Both the position numbers and the translations under genes were made by a program. Positions 33,740 through 41,789 of a stretch of 64,000 nt of DNA are shown piece by piece (the first letter of the stretch is position 1; each line of letters opens with the position of its first letter). A model generated the notes under the pieces. It was given only the letters and a program-made list of their open reading frames with translations, did not search any database and was not told the DNA's origin. Source of the stretch: Clostridiales bacterium (GTDB lineage: Bacteria > Bacillota > Clostridia > Christensenellales > CAG-138); the NCBI GenBank assembly GCA_012517905.1, contig JAAYUE010000030.1:1-64000 (forward strand), read 5' to 3'.

Positions 33740-34581
33740 GCGCCGCGCCCGTCAACCGCATCATTCCATACAGCAGCGTGGACGGCCCCGGAAACCGAAC
33801 GGTGTTCTTCTTTCAGGGCTGCAACTTCAACTGCGGCTACTGTCATAATCCGGAAACGATCGGTTTATGCAGCAACTGCGGCGCGTGCGTTTCCGTCTGC
33901 CCGACCGGTGCGATTCGGATGGAGGACGGCGTTGTGCGCTATCGCCGGGAGGTTTGCTGCGGCTGCGACGCGTGCCTTTGCGCCTGCCCGAGGAGCGCTT
34001 CGCCGAAAGTGGACTGGATGGAGCCGGAGGAGGGGATCGAGCTGCTTCGGCAGTATCGTCCGTTCATCCGCGGGGTTACCGTATCCGGCGGGGAATGTAC
34101 GCTGCGCCGCGCGTTTGTCATCCGGCTGTTCGAGGGCGCCAAAGAGATGGGCCTCCATACGCTCATGGACTCCAACGGAAACTATGATTTTTCGGCGGAC
34201 GAACCGTTGCTGCGCGTTTGCGACGGCGTGATGCTGGATGTCAAGTGCGTAAACGCCAAAGCGCACCGCGCGCTGACCGGGCGGGAGAACGACCTCGTGC
34301 TGAAAAGTTTGTCGTTTCTCGCCTCCGCGGGAAAGCTGGAGGAAGTGCGCACCGTCGTCGTTCCCGATCTGCTGCCAAACGAGGATACCGTGCGCCGCGT
34401 TTGCGAAAAACTGTCGCCGCATTGGCGGCAAGGCGCGCGGATCGGCTATAAACTCATCCGCTTCCGTCCGCTCGGCGTGCGGGCAAACTATCGTTCCGTC
34501 GCCGTGCCGGACATGCAGACGATGGACGCGCTCAGCCGGATTGCGCTGGACGCGGGGTGCCCTCGGGTCCTCGTCGTCTAG
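33736..34581 (+). CDS. yjjW: YjjW-family glycyl-radical enzyme activase (radical SAM)
   Basis: A 281-residue radical SAM protein that generates the glycyl radical on YjjI. The SAM cluster motif CNFNCGYC uses C29, C33 and C36. An inserted ferredoxin domain supplies two further [4Fe-4S] sites: C45, C48, C51, C55 and C74, C77, C80, C84. The SAM-binding GGEC segment follows in VTVSGGECTLRR. The GTG start at 33736 overlaps the yjjI stop codon, showing translational coupling. It ends before a strong bidirectional terminator. Confidence 0.92.
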   Translation: MSAAPVNRIIPYSSVDGPGNRTVFFFQGCNFNCGYCHNPETIGLCSNCGACVSVCPTGAIRMEDGVVRYRREVCCGCDACLCACPRSASPKVDWMEPEEGIELLRQYRPFIRGVTVSGGECTLRRAFVIRLFEGAKEMGLHTLMDSNGNYDFSADEPLLRVCDGVMLDVKCVNAKAHRALTGRENDLVLKSLSFLASAGKLEEVRTVVVPDLLPNEDTVRRVCEKLSPHWRQGARIGYKLIRFRPLGVRANYRSVAVPDMQTMDALSRIALDAGCPRVLVV

Positions 34582-34645
34582 CCTCGGTTTCCCATAGGGG
34601 GTTTTGATCGGGGACATTGCTTATAAAACGAACAACCGGAACAAC

Positions 34646-34681
34646 AAAAGCCCTGTCCAATTTCAATTGGACAGGGCTTTT
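34646..34681. terminator. Bidirectional terminator between yjjW and the TetR gene
   Basis: A perfect 17-bp stem: AAAAGCCCTGTCCAATT (34646-34662), loop TC, and its complement ending in TTTT (34665-34681). A-run and T-run on the two sides let it work for both convergent transcripts. Confidence 0.9.
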
Positions 34682-34826
34682 CTGCCGGGCCGATTCGGCG
34701 GGACAGGAAAGATAAAAAGCGAACGCCCTCTTTTTGGTAATGCCTACATTTACTTTTCAGGGCTACTTGACGGATACTGGAATAGTGCCGACCGGCTGTC
34801 CGCCTGCGCCGTTATTCCAGAATGCG

Positions 34827-35456
34827 TTAGTTGAGGAGAATCCAATCCGGAATGCTGGGGGAATTGCTCTTCTCCAGATTTCGATAGTAATTATCGCGGA
34901 ACGCATTGTACACCTGAATGCAGGACATGCTGGAAATCAGCGAAGCGATCTCGTCGATGGACCCCGGCGAATCGGAGGCGATCCACTTTTGAATCAGGTT
35001 CAGCGCGGCCTGCCGGTGATACCGGATATAGACGTTGTAGTACAGCTCGACGTCTTCGGGAGGACCGTTCAACGTCTTGGCGACCAGTTCTTCGGTCTTT
35101 CCGTAATTTTCGATCTCCGCGCGGTAGACGAGGTCGGTCAGGCCGTTTTTGTAGAGAAGCGCAAAGAACTCTTTGTGCTGCAGATAGACGCCGATGCTGC
35201 GCTTCCAGTTCAGAAACTGCGTTTTGACTTCGGCGACAAGGCTGACCTCCGCAGCCTCCTCGCCGATTTCCTGCACCTTCTCATACAGAATCGCTTCCTT
35301 GGAAGAATAGTGCGAATAAAAGGCGGAGCGGGAAAGGTCCGCTTCCTTCACGATGTCGCGGATGCTGATTTTATGAAAGGGCTTTTCCTTCATGAGCTGA
35401 ATCAAAGCGTCCGAAAGCAATTTCTTTGTGCGCCGCACCTGTGGATTGTTTGACAT
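34827..35456 (-). CDS. TetR-family transcriptional regulator
   Basis: A 209-residue regulator. The N-terminal helix-turn-helix reads TKKLLSDALIQLMKEKPF, ISIRDIVKEADLSRSAFYSHY and SSKEAILYE, in the usual position (about 10-60). The helical C-terminal ligand domain has no recognisable subtype. The ATG at 35456 has GAGGG about ten bases upstream; an in-frame TTG two codons earlier is less likely. It diverges from the long catabolic cluster beginning at 36050 and probably represses it and itself through the ATAGTAT repeats at 35492-35523. A single phenol- or acid-type inducer is imaginable, but nothing in the sequence identifies it. Confidence 0.9.
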   Translation of the reverse strand: MSNNPQVRRTKKLLSDALIQLMKEKPFHKISIRDIVKEADLSRSAFYSHYSSKEAILYEKVQEIGEEAAEVSLVAEVKTQFLNWKRSIGVYLQHKEFFALLYKNGLTDLVYRAEIENYGKTEELVAKTLNGPPEDVELYYNVYIRYHRQAALNLIQKWIASDSPGSIDEIASLISSMSCIQVYNAFRDNYYRNLEKSNSPSIPDWILLN

Positions 35457-35622
35457 GTACAATTGACCCTCACAATAAGTAGTGTGTGTGTATAGTATTA
35501 TACTATTTCATCCAGAATAGTATAGATTATCGGTCAAAAATGCAAGCAAGTCCGACAAAATAACGCGATAAAATGTGAAAAATCAGACAGATTTGCCGGA
35601 GTGTATTATTTGCGCGAGCGTC
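35457..35622. other. Divergent control region, TetR side
   Basis: Gene-free. It holds the three ATAGTAT/ATACTAT half-sites (separate entry) and an AT-rich stretch leading to the forward promoter. Confidence 0.6.
35492..35523. promoter_or_regulatory. Probable TetR operator with three half-sites
   Basis: ATAGTAT (35492-35498), one base, ATACTAT (35500-35506) forms a perfect 15-bp dyad. A third ATAGTAT lies at 35517-35523. The dyad contains TATAAT on the minus strand (35497-35502), so it would overlap the -10 of the TetR gene and permit autoregulation. Confidence 0.7.
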
Positions 35623-35651
35623 TTGAAATCCATATTTGGCTATGATATAAA
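35623..35651 (+). promoter_or_regulatory. Promoter of the HpcH/RraA/TTT catabolic cluster
   Basis: TTGAAA (35623-35628), 17 bases, TATAAA (35646-35651). The start of transcription would be near 35658, leaving an unusually long leader of about 390 bases before the first gene. Confidence 0.7.
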
Positions 35652-35657
35652 GAGTGT

Positions 35658-36049
35658 GTAAGAACAAGTGTACTGAATAAGACACATGTCATTTATGCAA
35701 GAACATCCCTGTCCTCCCAGAGTTCAGACCCCCTGAAACGGCGAATCAATCCCTGTTTAGAAGAGTTTTTGCAGGAATCCCTGCATAAAATGCAATTCAT
35801 GAAAAGCGCGGCCACAATCTCAATGCGCGCACCCATTCGCAGCCATGATCCGAAGCATCCTGAAAAGAACCCCTGTTTGATCCGATTCCATATCCCAGCG
35901 ACCCAACCGGCAGCGGATCGGTTGATGAACCGGCCCTGATACGCGCAGTCTTGTCCCGATCCAGACAAATCCCGGCGGGTTCGGCGCGGTCCGGCATCCC
36001 TCGCGACCGCTTTTCCGACATCATGTCATAGTTTTTTGGAGGCAGTGCA
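35658..36049 (+). other. Long untranslated leader with repeated CCCTG motifs
   Basis: No gene is seen in about 390 bases. The sequence ATCCCTG occurs at 35705, 35749 and 35777, and a near copy of AATCCCTGTTTAG at 35748 recurs as AACCCCTGTTTGA at 35868. TGCAGG/CCTGCA (about 35770-35784) forms a small hairpin. No known riboswitch core is recognised. TTGGAGG precedes the first start codon. Confidence 0.45.
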
Positions 36050-36808
36050 ATGAAAAAAAACATCCTGCGGCAGGCAGTCGACGGCGAAGACGTATTCGGC
36101 GTGTATTTAAGCATTCCCAGCCCGACCATGGTGGAAATCTGCAAGTTCGCCGGGTTCGACTACGTGCGGCTGGACATGGAGCATTCCCTGTACAGCCCGT
36201 CTGAAATCAGGGAGTGCCTGCGCACGGCGCATGCGCTGGAACTGCCCGCCTGGGTGCGCGTCAGCAGCCTGAGCAACATCACCGCATTGCTGGATATGGG
36301 GGCGACGGGCATCATCGTTCCCGACATCAAGAGCAAAAAGCAGGTGAAAGAGGCCGTGGAGATGGTCAAATACGCTCCGGTCGGCGCCCGCGGCATGATG
36401 CCCAGCGGCCGGACGCTGCGGTTTGGTCTCGACCCCATCGCGCCCGTGATCGAAACGGCGAACGACGAGATTTGCCTCGTCGTGCAGATCGAATCCCTGG
36501 AGGCGCTGAACGACATCGACGAAATCCTTTCCGTCGAAGGGCTGGATATGGTCTCCATGGGCAAGCAGGATATGTCCCAGTCTCTCGGCATCGCCGGACA
36601 GGGCGGACACCCGCGCGTGGTCGAGGCGGAGAATCTGCAGATTCAAAAGACGATCGCCGCCGGGAAATATCCCGCGCCGCTGGTCACCAGCCTTGCGAGG
36701 ATGAAGGCGTTTCGCGAGATGGGCGTGCATAACTTTACCATCGGCTACGACGTTGCGCTGATGATCGGCGCCTTTTCGGACTTACTAAAGAAGCACAAGG
36801 AGTGCTGA
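36050..36808 (+). CDS. HpcH/HpaI-family aldolase (2-keto-3-deoxy acid type)
   Basis: A 252-residue class II pyruvate aldolase related to HpaI, GarL and RhmA. It has FDYVRLDMEHSLYSP (base and phosphate region), GATGIIVPDIKSKKQ, PVGARGMMP and the metal-binding Glu in VVQIESLEAL. An Asp metal ligand of the usual GxxD position is replaced by a MGKQDMSQSLG segment that still holds D. Family members split 4-hydroxy-2-oxo acids or 2-keto-3-deoxy sugar acids into pyruvate and an aldehyde. It is the first gene of the cluster and lies 57 bases before RraA, which catalyses similar retro-aldol chemistry. The substrate is unknown. Confidence 0.87.
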   Translation: MKKNILRQAVDGEDVFGVYLSIPSPTMVEICKFAGFDYVRLDMEHSLYSPSEIRECLRTAHALELPAWVRVSSLSNITALLDMGATGIIVPDIKSKKQVKEAVEMVKYAPVGARGMMPSGRTLRFGLDPIAPVIETANDEICLVVQIESLEALNDIDEILSVEGLDMVSMGKQDMSQSLGIAGQGGHPRVVEAENLQIQKTIAAGKYPAPLVTSLARMKAFREMGVHNFTIGYDVALMIGAFSDLLKKHKEC

Positions 36809-36865
36809 TTCGCTTCGAACCGGTTCAACCGGGCAATCCGGTTATTTGAAAGGAGTTTGTTTATC

Positions 36866-37513
36866 ATGGATAGAGAAGAATTGCGGCAGGCGTTTTCGAA
36901 AATCTCCACCGGAGACATCGCGGACGCACTGGTAGCGGTCGGTATCATGCCCCGCACGATCATCGGACTGCATTCCGTCGTCCCAACCCAGCAGCCCAGC
37001 GCGGGGTATGCCGTTACCATCCAGCAGATGGTCCGAAGCGTCAACCGCACCGAGCCCGCTCTTGCGACGCATGGAAAGGTCATCGACGGCATGCTCAAAG
37101 CGGGGGAAGTCCTTGTCATCGACGTCGGCGGCCGCATGGACGTCTGCACCGGCGGCGCGCTGCTTTCTCTGCGGGCGAAGATGCTCGGCGCGCAGGGGTT
37201 CATCGTCAACGGCTGCATGCGTGATCTGGACGACATCGCCGAGGTCGGGTTTCCGGTCTATCTCAAGGGCGGCTGCCCGATCAAGAGCTCTCCCATGCTG
37301 GAAACGGTCGGCGTCAATATCCCCGTTCAGATCGGGGACACGCAGGTTTGCCCGGGCGACCTGATCGTGATGGACCGGACCGGCATCATTCTCGTGCCCT
37401 CCGGACGGCTGCAGGAGGTCTATGACATGGCCCTTAAAGTGCAGGCGCGCGAGGACCATCACATGGAGTTTGTGGCAAAGGGCGGCACGATTGCCGATGC
37501 GCTGAAGGCGTAA
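36866..37513 (+). CDS. RraA-family lyase (4-hydroxy-4-methyl-2-oxoglutarate aldolase-like)
   Basis: A 215-residue RraA-fold protein. It has GDIADAL near the start, VIDVGGRMDVCTGGALLSL, and the metal-site signature NGCMRDLDDI (G-x-x-R-D), which distinguishes catalytic members from the RNase E inhibitor. Related enzymes cleave 4-hydroxy-4-methyl-2-oxoglutarate or 4-carboxy-4-hydroxy-2-oxoadipate to pyruvate, and decarboxylate oxaloacetate. The ATG at 36866 follows AAAGGAG; the earlier in-frame TTG is less likely. Co-occurrence with two CMD-like genes mirrors protocatechuate-type pathways, though it is also seen in sugar-acid clusters. Confidence 0.86.
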   Translation: MDREELRQAFSKISTGDIADALVAVGIMPRTIIGLHSVVPTQQPSAGYAVTIQQMVRSVNRTEPALATHGKVIDGMLKAGEVLVIDVGGRMDVCTGGALLSLRAKMLGAQGFIVNGCMRDLDDIAEVGFPVYLKGGCPIKSSPMLETVGVNIPVQIGDTQVCPGDLIVMDRTGIILVPSGRLQEVYDMALKVQAREDHHMEFVAKGGTIADALKA

Positions 37514-37682
37514 CGGTTCGTCCTTGCATTCAGGTTTTTAAACAGGTTTCTAAGGGTTCGCCGCTCGGTGGAACGAGACGGTGCCTGCGGGGCAGAAGGG
37601 TACCCCCGTATGCGACAAATGCGGTCGAGTTCGAGCGAGTATGGAAACCCATTGAAAAAACAAATAAAACGGGAGGAAGAAA

Positions 37683-38723
37683 ATGAAAAAACTACTTGCT
37701 TTGCTTATGTGTGTTGCGATCACGCTCAGCTTCGCGGCATGCGCCAACTCCACGACACCGGCAGCTACGGCTGCGGACACGCAACCCGCCACGACGGACG
37801 CTGCGACCACGACCACCGAAGAAGCGGCCACAGAAGAAGTCGAATGGCCGACGCAGGCAATCACCGTCCTTGAGCCCTATGCCGCCGGCAGCACGTCCGA
37901 TCTGTGCCAGCGCCTGATCTGCTCCATGATGGAAAAAGATCTTGGCGTACCGATGGTCGTGAAAAACGTCGTCGGCGCGGACGGCGCAACCTGCTACACC
38001 GAGCTGAAGAACTCCAAACCCGACGGCTACACCCTTGGCCACGTGCAGCACTCCGGTCTGTGCATCGGCGTGTTCCTCAACGATCTGTCCTACTCCGCCG
38101 AAGATTTCTACTATTTCGGCTCCACCTCCCCCTTTGACCATTGCGTCAGCGTCGCCGCCAGCTCCGATATCTACACGCTGGACGATCTGATGGCATGGGC
38201 TGCGGATCAGGATCAGGTTGTGGTCGCGTACTCCGGCTACGTCAACGTCTTCAACGCCATGAACCTCTTCCGGGTCAAGGGCCTGGAAGACAAGATCGTC
38301 TGCATCGCGTACGACGACAACCCGGCGCAGGCCGTTGTCTCCGGCGACTGCGACGTTTGCGTCTGGCAGAAGGCCGGCACCCGTTCCACTGCGGAGTCCG
38401 GCAACCTGCGCATCATTGCCGCCCTGGCAACCGAGCGCTGGGCGGACATCCCGGATGTCCCGACCGCCCGCGAGCAGGGATATGACGTCCTCTCCATCGG
38501 GCACGCGTACTTTGCGGCGCCCATCGACACCCCCGACTACATCAAAGAGAAGCTGCAGGCTTCGTTTGACAAGTGCATTGCCAGCCCCGAATATCAGGAG
38601 CAGATGGCTGCCATGGGTTGGACCAACTACTACCTCAACCATGACGAAGCGACCGCGTACATCTACGAACAGCGCGAAGTTGCGAAGGAATATCTCACCG
38701 AGCTCGGGTTGATCAACAACTGA
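37683..38723 (+). CDS. Tripartite tricarboxylate transporter (Bug/TctC) substrate-binding lipoprotein
   Basis: A 346-residue lipoprotein with signal MKKLLALLMCVAITLSFAA and lipobox C20. A Thr/Ala/Glu-rich linker (21-55) precedes the TctC fold: ITVLEPYAAGSTSDLCQRL, KNVVGADGATCYTEL, SKPDGYTLGHV and a final TNYYLNHDEATAYI. Bug proteins capture di- and tricarboxylates, aromatic acids or other small acids. AAACGGGAGGAAGAAA precedes the ATG. A strong hairpin separates it from TctB, as often seen after binding-protein genes. It gives the cluster its own high-affinity acid importer. Confidence 0.9.
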   Translation: MKKLLALLMCVAITLSFAACANSTTPAATAADTQPATTDAATTTTEEAATEEVEWPTQAITVLEPYAAGSTSDLCQRLICSMMEKDLGVPMVVKNVVGADGATCYTELKNSKPDGYTLGHVQHSGLCIGVFLNDLSYSAEDFYYFGSTSPFDHCVSVAASSDIYTLDDLMAWAADQDQVVVAYSGYVNVFNAMNLFRVKGLEDKIVCIAYDDNPAQAVVSGDCDVCVWQKAGTRSTAESGNLRIIAALATERWADIPDVPTAREQGYDVLSIGHAYFAAPIDTPDYIKEKLQASFDKCIASPEYQEQMAAMGWTNYYLNHDEATAYIYEQREVAKEYLTELGLINN

Positions 38724-38756
38724 GTTCAACCGGATATTCGCGCACGAGGAACTGTG

Positions 38757-38780
38757 CAGGGGCGGGCTTGCCCGCCCCTG
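38757..38780 (+). promoter_or_regulatory. Intergenic stem-loop after the TctC-type gene
   Basis: CAGGGGCGGGC (38757-38767), TT, GCCCGCCCCTG (38770-38780): an 11-bp perfect GC-rich stem without a T-run. It is likely an mRNA stabiliser for the lipoprotein message, like that at 30756-30790. Confidence 0.7.
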
Positions 38781-38804
38781 TAACCCCGAATTTGAGGTGT
38801 ACAC

Positions 38805-39560
38805 ATGAATAAGTTGCTGCAAAAGCTCAAAGAAAACGATTATATCATAAAAGTTTCGGCGCATAAGGCGGCGCTCATCTTTTCCGGCCTGATTGCGGTT
38901 GCAAACCTGTTGTTCTATTTCGTACTCACGCCCAGGTGGGTCTCCGGCAGTTCTCAGTTTGGCCCAAGCCCGCAAATGGTGCCCAATCTTCTGACGATCG
39001 GCATGTTTATCTGCGCGGTTGTCGTTTTCGTTACGGAACTGCGCGCAGTGCTCAAGATGAAGAAGGATAAGGCGGCTGCAGAGGAAAAGGCGAAGACGGC
39101 GGCGGAAAAGAAAAGCAAAGCGCAGATGAAGGAAACGGCCGCAGCGGAAAGTGAACCCAAAAGCGATACGGTCGCAGACGAATCCGCCGCAGCGAAGACG
39201 GAAGAGGAAGCTTGCGAGGACGTAGAGGAAAATTTCTTCGAAGAACTCCTGGAGGCTGCCAAGTCCGATTCCGTGACGTTGGATCTGCGCGGCGTCGTAT
39301 ACATTCTGGCGGTGGCCGCTTCGGCGCTGTTCTATGTGTTCTGTTCCGATTATCTGGGCTTTATTTTGACAATCGGCATCATCATGGTCGGGTTGATGCT
39401 TCTTTATGGCGTGCGAAAGCCGCTGACGATCATCATTACGACGCTCGTAATGTCCGTTGGCATCTACTTCGCCTTTACGAAGCTCCTGGGTCTGGTGCTG
39501 CCTGTGGGCGTGCCCCTGCCGATGATCGCCAAGCTGTTTACCGGATGGTTTCGCGCCTGA
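38805..39560 (+). CDS. TctB-family small membrane subunit with a charged insertion
   Basis: A 251-residue protein with four predicted hydrophobic segments in the TctB layout, at about 23-42, 60-80, 165-185 and 190-235. Unusually, the cytoplasmic loop between helices 2 and 3 (about 83-155) is a long Lys/Glu/Ala-rich, probably coiled-coil stretch. Ordinary TctB proteins are about 150-170 residues, so this insertion accounts for the extra length. It sits between TctC and TctA and forms the small half of the transporter. The insertion may contact a cytoplasmic partner. Confidence 0.8.
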   Translation: MNKLLQKLKENDYIIKVSAHKAALIFSGLIAVANLLFYFVLTPRWVSGSSQFGPSPQMVPNLLTIGMFICAVVVFVTELRAVLKMKKDKAAAEEKAKTAAEKKSKAQMKETAAAESEPKSDTVADESAAAKTEEEACEDVEENFFEELLEAAKSDSVTLDLRGVVYILAVAASALFYVFCSDYLGFILTIGIIMVGLMLLYGVRKPLTIIITTLVMSVGIYFAFTKLLGLVLPVGVPLPMIAKLFTGWFRA

Positions 39561-39809
39561 CAGAAAAGCACTTTTATATGGAAGCGCGAGCGGCGCGGCG
39601 CTATGCAAGGCGCCGGGCGTGACTGGTTACAGTGTTCCGCCGCGTGCGCCAAATCTGCGCTTGTCGCCGATTCGGTCCGCGTGAACATGACGCTCGTTTC
39701 CATATGCTTGGGGCGATGATCTACTTTGCCATGAGAAATGGTGTCTTGTCGGTCGGGTTTCGTGTTTTTCTCATGGCGAAAGGGCTTTAAGAAACGGAGA
39801 AGGATTAAA
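39561..39809. other. Gap between tctB-like and tctA-like genes
   Basis: About 250 bases without a supported gene. An open frame runs through to the next gene, but its extension lacks transmembrane or family similarity and is out of keeping with the start chosen at 39810. Confidence 0.4.
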
Positions 39810-41339
39810 GTGGAAGTACTTCAAAACCTGCTGTTGGGTTTCATCAACAACTTTAACGGCATCAATTTTGTCTATCTGGTCGGAGGCGTCATCATCGGCG
39901 TCATCCTCGGCGCAATTCCGGGGTTGACGTGCGGCACGGCGATCGCCCTGATCATCCCCATGTCGTACTACATGGATACGGCGTCAGCGATGGTCCTGCT
40001 GCTGTCCATCTTCGTCGGCGGCATCTACGGCGGTTCCATTTCCGCCATCCTGCTCGGCACGCCCGGCACGCCCGCCGCGGCCGCGACCAGCATGGACGGG
40101 TATCCCATGGCGAAGCAGGGAAAGAGCGGAAAAGCACTGGAAGCTGCGCTGATCGCGTCCGCTCTGGGCACGGTGTTCAGCGCCATCATCCTCATCTTCT
40201 TCACCGAGCCGCTCGCAAAACTTGCCATGAAGTTCGGGTCGAAGGAATATGCAATATTGATTTTAGTGGCGCTCTCCATGGTCGGCTCCATCTGCGGCAA
40301 GAGCTTTGCCCGCGGCATGCTGTCCGCATTTCTCGGCCTGTGGTTTTCCACCATCGGCATGGACCCGCTGATCTATGCGAGCCGCTACAGCTTTGGCAAC
40401 GCGTATCTGCTCAGCGGATTCGATATGGTCGTCGTCATGATCGGCCTGCTCGCGGTTTCCGAGCTGCTCGTTCAGGTCGAGGCGCTGCATCAGAAGACCA
40501 AAGATAACATCGACCGGTGCCTGCTGCCGCCGCCGCAAACGAAGGATGACACGAGATACACCTGGAAGGACCAGAAAAAGACGGCCTTCACCACGCTGCG
40601 CGGGTGCGTCATCGGCTGCATCGTCGGCATCCTGCCGGCGATGGGCTCCGCCGTCGCTTCCTATATGTCGTATGACTACGCAAAACGCGGCAGCAAAGAT
40701 CCCTGCTCCTTCGGCAAAGGCAACGTCGAGGGCGTCGTCGCCTCCGAGTCGGCGAACAACGCCGTCTGCGCCGCCGCGATGATCCCGCTGCTCTCCTTCG
40801 GCATTCCGGGCGACGCCACCACGGCGATGCTGCTGGGCGTATTCATCATGCGCGGCTTCTACCCCGGCCCGACGCTGTTTACGAAGCAGCCGCTGCTGAT
40901 CTATACGATCTATGCCGCGTTTATCGCGGCGGCGATCGTGATGGTCATCATCATGAAGCTGTCCATGCCGCTGTTTGTCAAGGCCTGCAAGGCGAAGATG
41001 AACATCATCATTCCCTGCGTCGTTGCGGCCTGTATCATCGGCTCCTATGTTTCCCGCGGAAACATCATGGACCCGTTGGTCATGATGTTCTTCGCCCTCA
41101 TCGGATGGCTGTTCAGCAAGTTTGGATTCCCGGCAACGCCGATGCTGGTTGGCTATATTCTCGGAAAGCAGTTTGAAACGTATCTTCGCCAGGCGCTGAT
41201 GACCGCCGGAAAACTCGGATACGGGGTCTTCTTCTCCTCTACCATCTGCTGGATTCTGTGGGCGCTGCTCGCAATCTCCATCTTCAGCATCGTTCGCTCC
41301 AAGCGCCGCAGCAAGATGATGCAACTGAGCGCGGAATGA
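39810..41339 (+). CDS. TctA-family large permease of the tripartite tricarboxylate transporter
   Basis: A 509-residue multi-spanning permease with the TctA hallmarks. GAIPGLTCGTAIALIIPMSY is near the start, GGIYGGSISAILLGTPGTPAAAATSMDGYPMAKQG-like sequence follows (TctA signature), and a second copy in the C-half reads CIVGILPAMGSAVAS and FGIPGDATTAMLLG. A GTG start at 39810 with GGAGAAGG upstream gives the normal N-terminus; translation from 39738 would add a basic, unrelated leader. It provides the transport channel for the TctC-type lipoprotein. Confidence 0.92.
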   Translation: MEVLQNLLLGFINNFNGINFVYLVGGVIIGVILGAIPGLTCGTAIALIIPMSYYMDTASAMVLLLSIFVGGIYGGSISAILLGTPGTPAAAATSMDGYPMAKQGKSGKALEAALIASALGTVFSAIILIFFTEPLAKLAMKFGSKEYAILILVALSMVGSICGKSFARGMLSAFLGLWFSTIGMDPLIYASRYSFGNAYLLSGFDMVVVMIGLLAVSELLVQVEALHQKTKDNIDRCLLPPPQTKDDTRYTWKDQKKTAFTTLRGCVIGCIVGILPAMGSAVASYMSYDYAKRGSKDPCSFGKGNVEGVVASESANNAVCAAAMIPLLSFGIPGDATTAMLLGVFIMRGFYPGPTLFTKQPLLIYTIYAAFIAAAIVMVIIMKLSMPLFVKACKAKMNIIIPCVVAACIIGSYVSRGNIMDPLVMMFFALIGWLFSKFGFPATPMLVGYILGKQFETYLRQALMTAGKLGYGVFFSSTICWILWALLAISIFSIVRSKRRSKMMQLSAE

Positions 41340-41397
41340 TCGGCGCTTTTCACCGAACGACCATCTATATTGATTAACAATCGACAGGAGAACGAAC

Positions 41398-41718
41398 ATG
41401 AACCATTGGGAAGTATTGAAAACGCAGGACACAGAGCTGAACGATAAAATTCAGGCCTGGAGAGCCCACATCAACGACAAGAACGATCTGGATCGCAAGT
41501 ATAAGGAACTGCTGATGGTTTCCATGAGCTGCGTGCGTCTGTTCCGCGACGGTGTGTTGAGCCACGGACAGTTTGCGCTGGATTACGGCGCGACCCCCAC
41601 GGAGCTCTTCGCAGCGGTCGAGCAGGCGATCTTTATCGGCGGTATTCCGGCGTTCAAAACCGGCGCGGAGTGCTTTTTTGAGATTTGTCCGGACGCCGTG
41701 ATCGGCGAAAAGAAATAA
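41398..41718 (+). CDS. Carboxymuconolactone-decarboxylase-like (CMD/AhpD-fold) protein, copy 1
   Basis: A 106-residue all-helical CMD-family protein. It has RKYKELLMVSMSCVRLF, a helix with His (LSHGQFALDYGATPTELFAAV) and the final IFIGGIPAFKTG. The CxxC of AhpD peroxidases is absent, so redox function is unlikely. The retained His may serve acid-base catalysis as in 4-carboxymuconolactone decarboxylase. It follows TctA directly and is paralogous to the next gene; the two may form a heteromeric enzyme. Confidence 0.82.
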   Translation: MNHWEVLKTQDTELNDKIQAWRAHINDKNDLDRKYKELLMVSMSCVRLFRDGVLSHGQFALDYGATPTELFAAVEQAIFIGGIPAFKTGAECFFEICPDAVIGEKK

Positions 41719-41789
41719 GTTCGAGCTCCGGCGCAGACACGCTTTGCCGGTCTGCGCCGGAGGACCGGATCAGTGGAGGAGAGAATACC

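Noticed and set aside
34734-35453. Plus-strand frame of 239 codons opposite the TetR gene
   Set aside because: Antisense to a gene with a clear TetR helix-turn-helix; composition is that of a shadow.
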